DNA of 64,000 nt. Source: Ditylenchus dipsaci (Eukaryota; Nematoda; Chromadorea; Rhabditida; Anguinidae). The notes under the pieces are model-generated. The model was not told the DNA's origin. It saw only the letters and a list, made by a program, of their open reading frames with translations, and did not search any database. Made by a program: the position numbers and the translations under genes. The stretch is from the NCBI GenBank assembly GCA_004194705.1, contig SADC01000008.1:124001-188000 (forward strand), written 5' to 3'. Each line of letters opens with the position of its first letter. The stretch's first letter is position 1. This document shows positions 33,244-45,329 of the stretch, piece after piece.

Positions 33244-33772
33244 TAATCGTATCTAGAGTTGGAATAGGAGTGAGAATCGTAGTAAGATTTGTTCATTTTA
33301 AGTTCACATTTGGTAAAGTATCAGTTTGTGATACTTTTGATTCGTGACAATAGATTCGTGGCATTTCACCAGGAAAAAATGTACGTTTTGGGTTACAAAA
33401 CCTGCTTTCTTCACTGATTCGAGCATTCTAAAGATGGTTTGAAAGTAGTGAAATTACTTTTCGATTGCATCTTAAAGTTTTTGTAAATCTTGCAAAACGT
33501 AATTTCACTCTGTGTATATTACAGTAGCGCCGAAATTTCCTATGCCACTAGATGACAAGCGCTAAAAAGTGATCGCAATAACGGTTAACTCCAATTTTGA
33601 TGATTGTGAACAATCCGGTCAACAAATTTTTCTGTTTCATTTTCTAACATTTTTACCAACAAGCCGTCGTGCTTCTCGCACATTATTCAAATGAGTGGTC
33701 TGAAAAAACCTCAGAATAAAATGTTCGATAAGAAACAAAAAATTTTTTGAAAATTTGATGTTTTACAGCATA

Positions 33773-34478
33773 CAGTCAAACCTCTCTACTATGGCACCCC
33801 CAAAGTTCGTTCCCGCCTTGGGTCCGACACTTTTTTTAACCGAATTTTCAAAGTCTTTTATCCATTCTGTTTTGACAGTCTGGTCCCAAATATCGTAAGG
33901 ATTCCGATTTTGCCGATCGTTTTTCAGAATTATAAAGAAAATTCTTCTAAAAAAGCAAAAACTCAGTTTAAAAACAGAAATTTTTGAATTTTCCTGTTTT
34001 TACCGTATTTTCTGTAGTAAGTCCCCCGGGGGAGTTATTTTTCAACCTTAAAAAATCGGAAAAAAATATTTCGATTTTGAGATTTTCGGATGCCCGACCG
34101 AAATCTAAAAAGTGGAATCAACTAAGATCGTGGTGATTAAGAAAACGCAAAAAACAGATTTACAAAAATTTTTCCTTAGGCTGAGATATGGGGTCGAAAT
34201 AGGGGGAATTGTTAGAGAGGGGGAATTATTAGAGAGGGGGGAATTATTAGAGAGGGGGGACTTAATAGAGAAAATACGGTAAACTGAGTTTTTTGCTTTT
34301 TTAGAAGAATTTTTTTATAATTCTGAAAAACGATCGGCAAAATCGGAATCCTTACGATATTTGGGACCAGACTGTCAAAACAGAATGGATAAAAGACTTT
34401 GAAAATTCGGTTAAAAAAAGTGTCGGACCCAAGGCGGGAACGAACTTTTGGGGGTGCCATAGTAGAGAGGTTTGACTG
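33773..34478. mobile_element. TA-flanked MITE (CAGTCAAACCTCTCTACTAT) interrupted by another MITE
   Basis: Long inverted arms of about 230 bp, nearly identical, with a CAGTCAAACCTC end. The centre was split by the MITE at 34003-34279. Arms include GTTCGTTCCCGCCTTGGGTC. Confidence 0.85.
34003..34279. mobile_element. TA-flanked MITE, CCGTATTTTCTGTAGTAAGT ends
   Basis: Inserted at TA inside 33773-34478. Three GGGGGAATTATTAGAGAG-type units lie near its right end. Confidence 0.85.
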
Positions 34479-34480
34479 TA

Positions 34481-34619
34481 CCGTATTTCCTCTAATTTAG
34501 CCCCCCCCCTCTTTTTTTGACTAGAACTTCAGAGTTACGGCCATTTTCGATTTACAATTTCAAGATTTTTGGGCATCCAAAAAATTCAGCCCCCGGGGGC
34601 TAAATTACAGGAAATACGG
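34481..34619. mobile_element. TA-flanked MITE, CCGTATTTCCTCTAATTTAG ends
   Basis: Shares its left TA with the end of the previous MITE, giving three TA-type MITEs end to end or nested. Confidence 0.85.
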
Positions 34620-35062
34620 TAATTAGAAATGGTTGGTTTCGGGTATATAGCAGAAAAGTAAATATCGGGCTGTTTCATCAACAAGAAGAAACCCTCGTCA
34701 CCTGTTGAATTTTCAGTAAAATTCTTATTTGGTAACTCTACGATAAAGCTTTTTCTAAGACACAATGCCATCCAAAGCTCTAATGTCTGTATGAGAAGTA
34801 GTTTCAAAAAACAATTTTTTGTGTTAGATCACTGTTTTTGCAAGCAAAGATGTAAGTTTGGGTGATTTTCTGCTTGTCCCAAGCTAAAAAAATTCTTATA
34901 TCACTTGTCTTTTTTTCAATCTACTATTCAATTTTAAATCTTGGTTTTACAAATTGGGTGATGGTGTTCATAATGTTCAGGTGTCATCTTGGTGGTTAGC
35001 TTTCCAATTAGTGTCTTCGTCGATTCTTGCTTATTAGTTCTCACGCCATCGCAGAAGCAGCT

Positions 35063-38000
35063 ATGTCGGTATTGAAACAAATTCTCTCTACAGGTGACTT
35101 TGGTTTTTTTGATTCTCTTTACTTCCTAGTCCTTTCCGGAATTGTTTCCACGTTTTTTTACTTGTAGTAATTGTTGGCAATCTTTTTACTGCTTCAATGG
35201 TTTTTGCTGATGTTATTTTGTTGTAACCAAATGTGACTGGACGATTTATATTGTTTTCATCCGTGGATCGATCAACCTTACTATATATTATTCGGAAGAC
35301 ATGTATATTTTTCTGAAAGGAGTATAAAATCTAAAGCCCGAAAAGCATTGTGGATCTGTTAAAAAAGATATCACAAGCGATAGAATTCTGCTCAAATTTC
35401 TTTGCCGAACATGGTTTGACGTTGTAAAAACTGCGATTGTCTCAACTAGATTTTCAAAACTAGTTTAGACTCCTCGTTACTAGGCGGTACAAAACCCAAA
35501 AATACTGAGCATCTACCAAGACATATTTTCTCAGTTGTTTTTATTCTATCTCTACTATTATTGATGTTGTAAGAATATTTTCAAACCAAATCAAGCTTTA
35601 TTGCGTGTCAATTCCGTGATTCATCAAATCTTGGATTTAGCTTAATCCTGTGCGTATGGGATTGCGTTCTATGGCTTGTCCCTAATCCTTAATTACTATA
35701 ATAAACAGTGTGTGAAATATGCAATGGGCTTTTAAAAGCAGCACAAATAGGGGTGGAGTAATGCTTCTTCCCTTTCCTTCCTTTTTCGTCGTTAGCAGCC
35801 AGCTGTGTGTTTTTTTGGTATTTCCCTTCTCACTTTGCCATTCCATTAGGGCTATTTCAAATGTCTGCTTCAAATTGTAATCTGCTAATTTCACTTGATA
35901 TATGTTTTGATAGATTCTTTTGCGTGATTAATTTTGTTTTTCGCTTTTCAGTGGGTCTGCATTCGGTTGGAGTGCTCAGAACAAAGTCAGCTTCATTCTC
36001 ATCGTCATTCAACCAGTCAATTATTCGTGCAATGGCAGCAGCTCCAACCATCGTTCTATCTGGACCATCGGGGAGCGGCAAAAGCACTATTTTAACCAAG
36101 GCGATGGCTCAACATCCCGGCAAATTCGCTTTCAGTGTTTCGCGTGAGTGATATTTTTTTAATTATTTTATCTTAGTGAGCAGTACCCAATTTCGCACTT
36201 TTCGGATAACATGTCTTGCCAAATTTATAACTAAAAAACCTTTTCGGTCGTTCTCAGATTTAGAAGTCAGATGCCCGTGCACCGTAAAATTAAATTTCGC
36301 GTAATTTTTTCCAAATGTAATCAAAATCTTAAAAAGTCATGGAGCTAGGAAGTAGAGGCTAAACAGAACCTTTGCCCTCCCACTCGCCAGAACCCTGGCC
36401 ATCCCAATCGCTAGAATCACGACCATCCCACTTATCAGGATCAAAATCAGAAAAAATAAACAATATGAAGCAACAAGCAACATATCGGCAACAAAAAATA
36501 GATATGCAAAGAAAAATTGAAAGGAATTATACACAAAAGTTTATTTATTTATCACACATCAACATGGCTCGGCGAGCTTTTTTTCCCACAAATATCGCCC
36601 ATAGAAAAACAACTTTCCATTGCTGAACTGATATATATTCCCGAGAGATGGCAGTGACGACGGTATGAACGTTTTTCTCCCCGCTCACGGGCCACGGAAC
36701 CATGACATCGGATTGGAGCATCAATCCCTCTGGAAGTCCTCGATTTTCTCAACTCCTAATAACAATTATGATTTGAGGGATTTTAATTCGGCTCCTCACC
36801 AGTTGACTGCTCACCAATTGCAACAGGCTCTTCCTCGTCGGAGTTGCTTTCATCAGATTTGATGAACGTGATACAAAGACAAAAGGAAACGAAAACGAGA
36901 CTATTAACTATCCTATGCCAACAAAAAGTGGGAGGGTCATATTCTGGCGAGTGGGAGGGCAAAGGTTCTGTTGTGCCGAAGTAGAACAGCACATAGTAAT
37001 CATTCATAGCTGTACGTTTTTCGTATATGTTGATAGGAGATCCAACATTAATACGGGCATTACTTTTTTCCGTTCCAAATTTACTTTTTTTTCTTAGCCA
37101 AATTCACTCTTTGGTTGCAGTATAGAATCCACCCCCACGGAAGGTGATCAGATCGAGGAGATAGCATCATATTCGTGTTTCTCGACCCTGATTCCATGAG
37201 AAAAGTTCCAAATTTATTTTTTTTCTTAACCAAATTCACTCTTTTTCGTGCCAAACTTTTTTTGTCTTTTTCTGTTTTTTCTCAAATTTCTGCACAAAGT
37301 GATAGCACCGTTATTTAGCCCTACGATTCTAGTCTGTAACGAAATATAAATTTTTCGCAAGAGATTTTCAAAATGTTTAACACAAAGTTAGAAAAAGCAT
37401 ACACTAACTTTTTTTTGTCTTGTTCCATATTTTCGATTCTTGTAGAGCGTTTTGAAAATATCTTGAAAAAACTTATACTTCGTGAGAAACTAGAATCGCA
37501 GAGCTACTTGCTAGTCTTATCACTTTGTTGAAAAGATTAAAAAAATTAAGAGAAGCAGGAGAAACAGAAAAAGGTAAATTTTGTTCAAAAAATATTGCCC
37601 GTTTTTGATGCAAGACTTGCTAAAACTTTCTCAATTTTTATGCCAAACCGGTTAGGAAGCCGGTATAATCTCAAGAATACTCATTGTTACTATGACGGTC
37701 AATAATTTTTTGCAGATACAACTCGTAAACCAAGACCGGGTGAAGCTGATGGAGAGCACTACCACTTCGTTGACATTCCCACCATGAAGAAGATGATTGA
37801 AGACGGCGAATTCTTCGAGCACGCTGAGTTTGGCGGCAATCTTTATGGAACAAGGTAAGTACTTTTAGTTATACACAAGGCGAGGAAGGAAGTGTCATTG
37901 AGCATAATTTTTTAAATACCACGAATTTGCAATCGTGGTAGAAAATGTTTGTTAGCCCTAAAGGTTTAATACAATATCCAGCATAATCATTTAAAAGACC

Positions 38001-41000
38001 ATGAATTTGATACTATACCGACAATAGTTATGCGAGCATTTGCAACTAAATAAGATCTTGTTATGTACGGGGTGGCACAAAAAAATTCGGCCACTTTAAA
38101 AACATTGAAGTACGTGACCACTCGCCGGTCGGTTTCCGATTTTCGGGTGGCAAGCCCTCGGAAACCTCCTCAACAATGCCGGCCGTGATGAAGAGAAACA
38201 CCACAAAGCTCCTAGGTAGCTTAACCACTGCCATCGATTTTCCTGGGGAAATCGATGCAAGAAACCACCTACGCATTTTTTTTTCAAGTGGCCGCGTTTT
38301 TTTGCGCCACCCTGTAGTTTGCGTCCAGCTCGAGATCTATGATATTCCCGCGCTCATTTTTTCAGCAAGGTAACTTGCCCCTTCCACCTGAAAGTCTGGA
38401 ATACAAAGCTAAAATATGGGAGCACTTGAACTATACCCCCACATCTCAATTGGACTATACCCCCACATGTTTTGCCTTGGTCCCCCTGCTGTTTTTTGTG
38501 ATTTTTTTGCCTAAGCCTTAAAACATCACGAAAAAAAACAACAGGGGGGACCAAAGCAAATTGAGATGTGGGGGTATAGTTCAATTTAGCCAAAATATGA
38601 ACGATCAGGTCTACACATATAATAAGCTTAATGATTCGTGGATTTACAGACTGTCCACGCAGTCCTATAATCCTAATTGTTAGTCTAGTATGAGACCTGA
38701 CTATCCATGTAACTTCTATCTCTAGGCTCTTCGATCAAGATGGGCTAGTCTGATTCTTTGCAAGATAATATTTTTAATGGGGTTTAAAAACACTTTTTAT
38801 AATTTTTCAAGTACTGGGATTGTGGGTATAGAATTACCAATATATGATTATCAATATAATCACCAATATAAAGAATATAATTACTAATAAATTTTTTAGC
38901 AAGAAAGCTGTGAAGGAGGTGCAAATTCAGGAAAGATATGCGTGCTGGACGTAGACTTACAGGGTGTGATAAACTTCAAGAAGAGCAAACTGCCAGCCAA
39001 ATACATTCTCATCACTCCTCCGGCCATCGAAATACTAGTTAGTTTTGTGTGACCTTTACCAATTTATTATTATTTATTTTCTAATTTATTTGTTTTAACT
39101 TAGAAAAAGCGGCTAGAGTCTCGTGGAACTGAGACTGAAGACTCCATGGAAAAGCGACTTTCTACCGCCAAGAAAGATTTGGAAATAGGTGAGCATGTTT
39201 TATATGCCTTTGCAGATAGTTTTTATCGCGAATCGAATTGAGATCCCCGTATCCAGGGTAACAGATACCGTATTCTCTCTATTATTTCCACATGTGGGAT
39301 TACTTTTCAATCTTCTGAAAATAAGGAAAATTTGCGGTCGATCTCGAGATTTTTGGGTGCTCAACCAAAATCTAAAAAGTCGAATCAGTAGAGCTCGTGG
39401 GAGTTAAGAAAATGCAATAAACAGCTTTGTTAAATTTTTTCTCTAAGCTGTGATACAGGTCCTCAAAGTTGGGGGTGTGGGTTTAATAGAGAGTGTGGAA
39501 CCAATAGAAAGAATACTGTAAACAAAAATGGTTAAATCTCGGTTATGATTTGCCTACTAACCTGCCTTAGAATTTTGTTTTTTACAAACCAGTTGGTAAC
39601 TGAACATTGTGCAAGACTATCCAGAGGAGGAAATTTTGGGCATAGGTAACGAAGAAGCACCCCACTCGAGTAAAGAACAAGCACCCCACAAGCAATAAAA
39701 AACATTTTAAAATCGTGTTTACACAAAAAAATAATGATATAAACAATTTTCAAAAAAAAATTTGCCTTGGTCCACCAAGCTGATTCGACTGGTGTGCTTG
39801 TTCTTTACTCGAGTGGGGTGCTTGTTTTTTAACCTTGGCCAAATTTTGTTGAAAAATGTTCTGACAACTAATTGGTCAGGTTTTCTTTGGCTGCTCTCAT
39901 ACTCCCGCCGAACGCGGTACAAGTTCCCATAATAGCTCGTTCAGAAACCCGGAGTCGGAGTGTTTGGCATCGTGAACACACTTTACTCCAACTCCGACTC
40001 CAATGTGTTCAAGAAGTCGGAGTTGGAGTATCACTGACTGGCCTTTTGTGCCGTACATTGGTTCATTTCGCTCGCCTGTGAGCTATTAGTGGCGGCAGCC
40101 TTGCAACTATGTGTCTGAAAAATCAAGAAGCTTGAAAAATAGATTTGACGAAAAACGTGCTCACCATTCTGAGATACTCCAACTCCGACTTCGAGAACAT
40201 GTTGCGGTTGAATTATTTTGCATCGTGAACACCCCTTACTCCTACTCCGACTCCAGCTCCGGGTTTCTGAACGAGCCATAAACCACTACTTTTTGTCCTG
40301 ACAACAGACTTCGGGGTTAATCGACCTTGATACGACAGTAGAACTAATAAATATACTGCTTAGACATTCAGAAATGATTATCGGCTGTATTGCTGGTCCT
40401 GTCCCGCGAGACAAATCTCGGGATTTTTCACGCAGGACATTGACCTGCGGGAAGCCTAAAAACCGTTTGGTAGTGGTTATGGCAAATATTTTGTACCTAT
40501 ATTGTAGAGCTGGATCGATTTTCTTATGGAGTTATAGAAAGCGATGAAAATGATGGCTGGGAGCCGCGATAGAAACAAACATTGTTGAAAAATTGTCCTG
40601 TGTTCCGCGGGAGTATGGGGTGTCTTTTAGGACTGATTTCTCTTAGATATTTAGCTGATATATAGTAATCAGACCAACTGATCATTGATAATTGGTCTGG
40701 GATAATTTTCCTCTTTGCAAAATTGTCGGACATTATCCCCAACGTCGACTCCTCAACAGAAATCGGTATTTACAATGAATAATATCGAAGGTATTGTGAG
40801 GGACACTATGAGTTGTTCTTTACTGAAATAATGGCTCAGCTTCACCTCGACATATTCCTCATTTCCTAGTTACTTCGCTAAATGTAATTCTTTTAGTTGA
40901 GCGGAATGCGGATCTATTCGACTATGTGGTGGTAAATGACGAGCTAGACCATGCTTACAGTCAATTTATCAATCTGATTATGGAAGATCTGAAGAAGCAC

Positions 41001-41042
41001 GGCAATACTGCTACCAACAACAACAATCAAGTGGCCGCCTAG
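35063..41042 (+). CDS. GUK1: guanylate kinase with a leader exon, about 243 aa; one-base frameshift
   Basis: Phosphorylates GMP/dGMP to GDP/dGDP with ATP. Exons: 35063-35093, 35952-36143, 37716-37854, 38900-39037, 39104-39188, 40897-41042. The P-loop is GPSGSGKST. The GMP-binding site follows as [19 protein letters not shown] (split across a splice), then [16 protein letters not shown] and [16 protein letters not shown]. Later blocks are [20 protein letters not shown], then [12 protein letters not shown] and [14 protein letters not shown]. An internal ATG at 36032 gives the usual cytosolic form. The ATG at 35063 adds 36 residues rich in S, R and K without acids ([20 protein letters not shown]...), which looks like a mitochondrial presequence. 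Near 38931 one base is missing (VQIQ then GKIC), which would stop translation at 38952. Everything else is in frame. Confidence 0.88.
36250..37100. other. intron of guanylate kinase; foldback repeat
   Basis: Segments such as CTTTGCCCTCCCACTCGCCA at 36370 and the matching GGCGAGTGGGAGGGCAAAGG at 36946 are inverted partners. This is a foldback element whose ends I could not define. Confidence 0.45.
37290..37530. repeat. intronic hairpin with ATTCTAGT core
   Basis: GTGATAGCACCGTTATTTAG on the left faces AGAGCTACTTGCTAGTCTTA on the right. The CTAGAATCGCAGAGCTAC arm matches hairpins at 31370 and 41570. Confidence 0.5.
38068..38314. mobile_element. TA-flanked MITE with CAGGGTGGCG ends, copy 2
   Basis: Left end is CGGGGTGGCACAAAAAAATT (two changes); right end is inverted CAGGGTGGCGCAAAAAAACG. 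Same family as 12723-12971. Confidence 0.85.
38419..38591. mobile_element. short GG-terminus element, 173 bp, 8-bp TSD
   Basis: TSD AAAATATG (38411-38418, 38592-38599). Ends GGAGCACTTGAACTATACCC and, inverted, GGCTAAATTGAACTATACCC. The motif ACTATACCCCCACAT is repeated. Confidence 0.8.
39268..39518. mobile_element. TA-flanked MITE, CCGTATTCTCTCTATTATTT ends
   Basis: TA-flanked. The right end is CAGTATTCTTTCTATTGG when inverted. Lies in the last intron of guanylate kinase. Confidence 0.8.
39639..39840. mobile_element. short GG-terminus element, 202 bp, 8-bp TSD
   Basis: TSD AAATTTTG (39631-39638, 39841-39848). Ends GGCATAGGTAACGAAGAAGC and, inverted, GGCCAAGGTTAAAAAACAAG. CAAGCACCCCAC units are repeated in both arms. 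Confidence 0.8.
39933..40278. mobile_element. PIF/Harbinger-like MITE with CGGAGTCGGAGT arrays
   Basis: Ends TAGCTCGTTCAGAAACCCGG and, inverted, TGGCTCGTTCAGAAACCCGG, with a 3-bp TAA target. Arms contain ACTCCAACTCCGACTCCAAT-type arrays. Sister of 57045-57406. Confidence 0.7.
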
Positions 41043-41389
41043 AGGACTGGGGAAGGCAATCGGAATAAGTGTGATGTAGGGCTCCCGCAATAATATATCT
41101 TCAATGTCATGTTGAATCACTGTTTGCTATATTTGATGTTGTTCGTGCATGTGACCGTTATATAAACCTCTGTTGTAAGGGTCTTTTAGGATTCTTGTCT
41201 TTTTGAAATAGCCCCGTTCCTACTTAGTATTCTTTAATAACGAAGAACTTATCGAGATCTTGTTGGAGGGAAAACATATAAACCACTTGCCTTCTCAAAA
41301 ATAATAATTAGCCAAGCCTAATTACAAATGCGAGAAAATGTCTTCGCAGTCTCGGCAGAGGTTAAATCTGTTTAAAAATTTTTTTAACA

Positions 41390-41605
41390 CCATCAGTTAG
41401 CCTTTCTAGTTTCTAACTAGGGGCCAGTTGTTGCAGTATCCCCGCAAAATATAGCACAAAAAGTAACAGTAGGAACCAAATTAGCTTTCTGAGTTCCTTC
41501 ATACTCTTAACTTTTTGTGCTATATTTGCGAGGATGACGCAGCAACTGATGCCTCGTTAGAAACTAGAATCGCAAGGCTACCTGATGGTGTTTTTCTAAA
41601 GGCCA
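41390..41605. repeat. hairpin with CACCATCAGTTAGCCTTTCT arms
   Basis: Left arm AACACCATCAGTTAGCCTTT faces AGGCTACCTGATGGTGTTTT. The inner AGTTTCTAACTAGGGGCCAG faces CCTCGTTAGAAACTAG. It is the same core family as 31190-31400. Confidence 0.65.
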
Positions 41606-41781
41606 TTGCCGTCTCCGACAACGGTTGTCCCCGCCAATTCGAACTTTTTCTTCGTCGCTGGATTTACGTACAAATTTTTTAACTTGGTTCTAACAAAACT
41701 ATTCCTAAAATTAAATACGAGGCCTTGTTTTGTTAAAAACCAAGCTGAAAAAATCCGGCGTGCGGTCAATTGGTCCACGGT

Positions 41782-42675
41782 GGGATCCGGACACTTCTGT
41801 CCCGGACATTTCTGTCCCGACACTTCTGTCCCGACAGTTCTGTCCCGGACAGTTCTGTCCCGGACAGTTCTGTCCCGACACTTCTGTCCCATTTCCAAAT
41901 TTACTTAAAATTTGCATATTATCCTAAATTTAAGTTTGAAACCTGCGGAAAATCTAAGTGATAATCAACCAAGGACACCTATTGAAAAGTAGCCAGAGTG
42001 GGACACATAGCAAGGGGTAAGCAGGAGACCACCAGAAGGAGTATTAAGGTGGTGGCATCCAAGAGGGAATACCCAGAAAGGGGTACCTAGGTGAGGTGGT
42101 GGCGTCCAGGATGAGGTAACTACGTGGTGATATTTAAGAAAGCGCTCCCAGTTGATGGTACTCAGGGAAGAATATTCAGAAGGGATCCTCAGGAGGGTAT
42201 ATCCAGATGAGGTATACTCCGGAGCGGGTATCTAAGTGGATGATATCAAGATGGAGGAGAACTAGAAGGGGTATTCAGGCGAAGGTAACAAGGTGATTGC
42301 ACTCAGATAGTGGTAATTATGTAGTGATACCTAGGTAGTGTTACTTAGAAAGTGATATAAGGAAAGCTTTTATGCAACCTTAAAGTCAGGATTTAGTGTG
42401 TGGAGATGCAGCGAATGCAACTGGCGCTTTTCTAGTTTATTATTGTAACATTGTTTTACTCATACACACAATAAAAACAAACTTGGATGATGGTTTTCAG
42501 ATTTAAAACTGAAATTTTGGTTAATATGCAAATTATAAGTAAATTTGGAATGGGACAGAAGTGTCGGGACAGAAATGTCCGGGACAGAACTGTCCGGGAC
42601 AGAACTGTCCGGGACAGAAATGTCGGGACAGAAGTGTCGGGACAGAAATGTCCGGGACAGAAGTGTCATGTACCC
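41782..42675. mobile_element. GG-terminus array element with CTGTCCCGGACATT units, 894 bp
   Basis: TSD TCCACGGT (41774-41781, 42676-42683). Ends GGGATCCGGACACTTCTGTC and, inverted, GGGTACATGACACTTCTGTC. Seven or eight units per side. Long frames across the arrays are artefacts. Confidence 0.85.
41985..42370. repeat. degenerate GGTGGTGGYACCCAGGTA-rich array
   Basis: Run of loosely repeated GGTACCTAGGTGAGGTGGTG-type motifs. Similar tracts lie at 43030-43160, 43500-43580 and 61206-61790. Confidence 0.55.
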
Positions 42676-42894
42676 TCCACGGTCAATTGATCCACGGTCA
42701 ATTGGTCCACAGGTCATTGGTCCACAGGTCAATTGCTCCACAAAATTATTTTCAAATTAATATTTTTTTGTCTTGTGAAGAACTTCTGTTATTTTAACAG
42801 TTTTTCGATAATTCAGCCTTAACCCTACTGGTTAATCCACGCACCAACCAAACCAAGTGGTCATCCCTTTGTTGTTAAATTATTTTTTATTTTT

Positions 42895-43935
42895 TCGGGT
42901 TCTAATACCTGTTTTTTACACTAATTCGAGCATTCTAAAGAGGGTTTGATAATACTAAAATTCCATTTTGTGGGTAATTTATAGTTTCGTTAAAATTGCT
43001 GGAATGACCCTGGAAGCTGAACTGGTGTTAAGGTAGTAGTACGGTACTAGTACCAAGGCATTGACCAGGTACCGGTATTCAGGAGTAGAAGTGCCTAGGT
43101 AGTGGTGCTTGGGTGGTGGTTGTTTCTAGGTGGTACCCAGGTTGTTATTAGACCATTTTTTATTGGTAGCTCGATCTTCTGGATATTCCAAGTACCAACA
43201 AAAACCGAGTGGTTGGTCAATTTTTTATGTTTTTAGGTTTCAATAACTGTTTTCTGCACTAATTCGAGCATTCTAAAGATGTTTTGACAGTAGTGAATTC
43301 ACGTTATACAAGATTTACAAAAACTGTGAGAATAGGCGTTAAGCGAATTTATCGACACTGAATTCATCGATACCGAAATCATCCACAAAATTTTTCCTGG
43401 CACAAAATATTTTTAAACATTTTTCTGTGCAACGCTGGATCTGTGTCCATGTACCAACAAAACCAAAAATTTTGATCCAAGTGGACGACCACTTGGTTTT
43501 GTTGTGCCCAGGTAGTCGTACCCAGGTTAGAAAACTCAGGCAGTGTACTGGTACCCGGGTAGTAATATTGTCGACTGGTAAAGAAATTTCAAAGTTTACA
43601 ATGTTTTTCTATGATCCAACCCTCAGTTTTCATGGATAATCAATGCACCGACTACACCAAGTGGTCGTCGACTTGGATCGATTTTTTCACGTTTTATGTT
43701 GCAAAATTGTTTTTTCTTGACTAATAAGGGTAAGCTGAAAATGGTTTGATAATAGTGAAATATGGGTTTCTGGAATATTTTTTGAGTATTGGGGAATAAT
43801 TGATTTTACCAAAACTCTATTTCACCAAAACTCAAGAAATACTCCAGAAAATGGCATTTCACCACTATCAAACCATCTTCAGCATGTCCGAATCAGTCCA
43901 GGAAACGGGTTTTGAAACATGAAAAACGTGAAAAA
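42895..43935. repeat. cluster of TTCGAGCATTCTAAAG hairpins and GACCACTTGG palindromes
   Basis: Copies of the arm at about 42925 and 43265, and a full hairpin at 43730-43900. CAAGTGGACGACCACTTGG occurs at about 43480 and variants at 43660 and 43950. They alternate with GGTAGTGGTAC tracts, as at 4540-4850 and 48140-48390. Confidence 0.6.
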
Positions 43936-44254
43936 AAATTTGCTCCAGGTGGACGACCACCTGGTTTGGTTGGTGCGTGGATTAACCAGTAGGGTTAAGG
44001 CTGAATTATCGAAAAACTGTTAAATATAACAGAAGTTCTTCACAAGACAAAAAATATTAATTTGAAAATAATTTTGTGGAGCAATTGACCTGTGGACCAA
44101 TGACCTGTGGACCAATTGACCGTGGATCAATTGACCGTGGACCAATTGACCGTGGACCAATTGACCTAGAGCGGAAAAATCCGTACAGAAGTTGAATGGT
44201 AAGGCGAAAAATTTGGCGGGGACAATTTAAAACAGGTGGCAATGGCCCTTTAAA

Positions 44255-44490
44255 AGGGCATGCCCACGCTAATAAGAGGTGGTGTCTGGGAATTCAAAAA
44301 TTTTCCTTATCATTGAACTTGAGTACGGATTTCTCAACTTGGTTTCTAACAAAACTATACCTAAAATTAAACCCTAGGCCTTGTTTTGATAGAAACCAAG
44401 TTGAAAAATCCGTGTAAAAGTTCAATGATACGGAAAAAAAGTTGAATTCCCGGGCCCGACCTCTTATTAGCGTGGGCATGCCCCTTTAAA
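44255..44490. mobile_element. TTAA-flanked palindrome with AAGGGCATGCCCACGC ends
   Basis: Shares its left TTAA with the end of the element at 41596-44252; right end GCGTGGGCATGCCCC then TTTAA. Arms contain ACCAAGTTGAAAAATCCGT and its partner. Confidence 0.75.
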
Positions 44491-44640
44491 CAGATTAAAG
44501 CCTCGGCCGAGACTGCCAAGAAAACTTGGCACTTTTTCAAATTTTCTTGAAACTTTTTCGTAATAACCTGACACTTTTTCGTAAGACCATTGACAATTTA
44601 ACGCATAAATCTAACGGTATTATTTGAATTTACTTCGAAA

Positions 44641-45033
44641 CATAGTTGCACGTGCGCCATTTCGGCACCGACCGGCGCCGGGCATTTTTTTCTCGGATTT
44701 ATGACAAGTTTATGTTTTAAATGTGACATTGTTTAGTCAATTTGAACAGCTCTACAAGATAGGCTAGGAGCGCCAAGGTGTTTATTTGACAGAATTTTTG
44801 AGTGCCGAGCCGGCGCCCGAATATCCTCGTTTTCAGCCGTTTTTCGGTGATTTTCTGGCGCCGGCCCTGCGCTCAAAAATTCTGTCAAATAAGCACCCCG
44901 ACGCTCATAGCCTATCTTTTAGAGCTGTCCACATTGACTAAATAATGTCTCATTTAAAACCTAAACTTGTCATCAATTCGAGGAAAAAATGCCCGGCGCC
45001 GGTCGGCGCCGAAATGGCGCCCGTGCAACTATG
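44641..45033. mobile_element. hAT-like MITE with CATAGTTGCACG ends
   Basis: Candidate 8-bp TSD CTTCGAAA/CTTCCAAA (7 of 8). GC-rich arms with GCGCCATTTCGGCACCGACC and its complement. The end sequence and TSD length fit hAT. Confidence 0.65.
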
Positions 45034-45086
45034 CTTCCAAAATAATGAATGTTTGAAATAAAGACCATCCTTTTAGAAATGGTTTA

Positions 45087-45329
45087 CCGTAATTCCTCTA
45101 ATAAGCCGCCCCCCCCCCTAAATTCAAAAAACTGGTTTCTGGCATTGTGTTTTGACCTATGTTTCGAAGACCACTGTTAGGCAAGTCACCATCTATTTTG
45201 TAGCTCATCTTACTGGCTACAAATTGAGGGGTAACTTGCCAAAGAGGAGTCTTCGAAAAATGCGTCAAAAACACAATGCCAAGAACACGATTTTGAATCA
45301 CAGGGGGCGGCTTATTAGAGGGATTACGG
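45087..45329. mobile_element. TA-flanked MITE, CCGTAATTCCTCTAATAAGC ends
   Basis: Sister of 21056-21301 and 22794-23036, with the same GGCATTGTGTTTTGACC core. Confidence 0.85.

Larger units (their letters stand above)
41757..44174. mobile_element. array element with GACCGTGGACCAATT units, 2418 bp
   Basis: TSD AAAAATCC (41749-41756, 44175-44182). GGTCAATTGGTCCACGG-type units lie at 41763-41781 and 42676-42740, facing the inverted set at 44085-44165. The left array was split by 41782-42675. Outermost bases of the two ends differ. Confidence 0.7.
41596..44252. mobile_element. TTAA-type element with AAGGCCATTGCC ends, heavily invaded
   Basis: Left AAAGGCCATTGCC; right GGCAATGGCCCTTTAA. Its body is occupied by the element 41757-44174. 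The left target is degraded (CTAA). Confidence 0.6.

Noticed and set aside
35682..36151. Long plus-strand frame extending guanylate kinase upstream from 35807
   Set aside because: Upstream of 35952 the frame crosses the CTTTTCAG acceptor and looks intronic; the spliced leader from 35063 is the better start.
41596..41961. Several 60-100 aa frames on both strands with RDRTVRDRTV or SVPDSSVPD repeats
   Set aside because: They are translations of the CTGTCCCGG array in different frames, with no codon bias or splice support.
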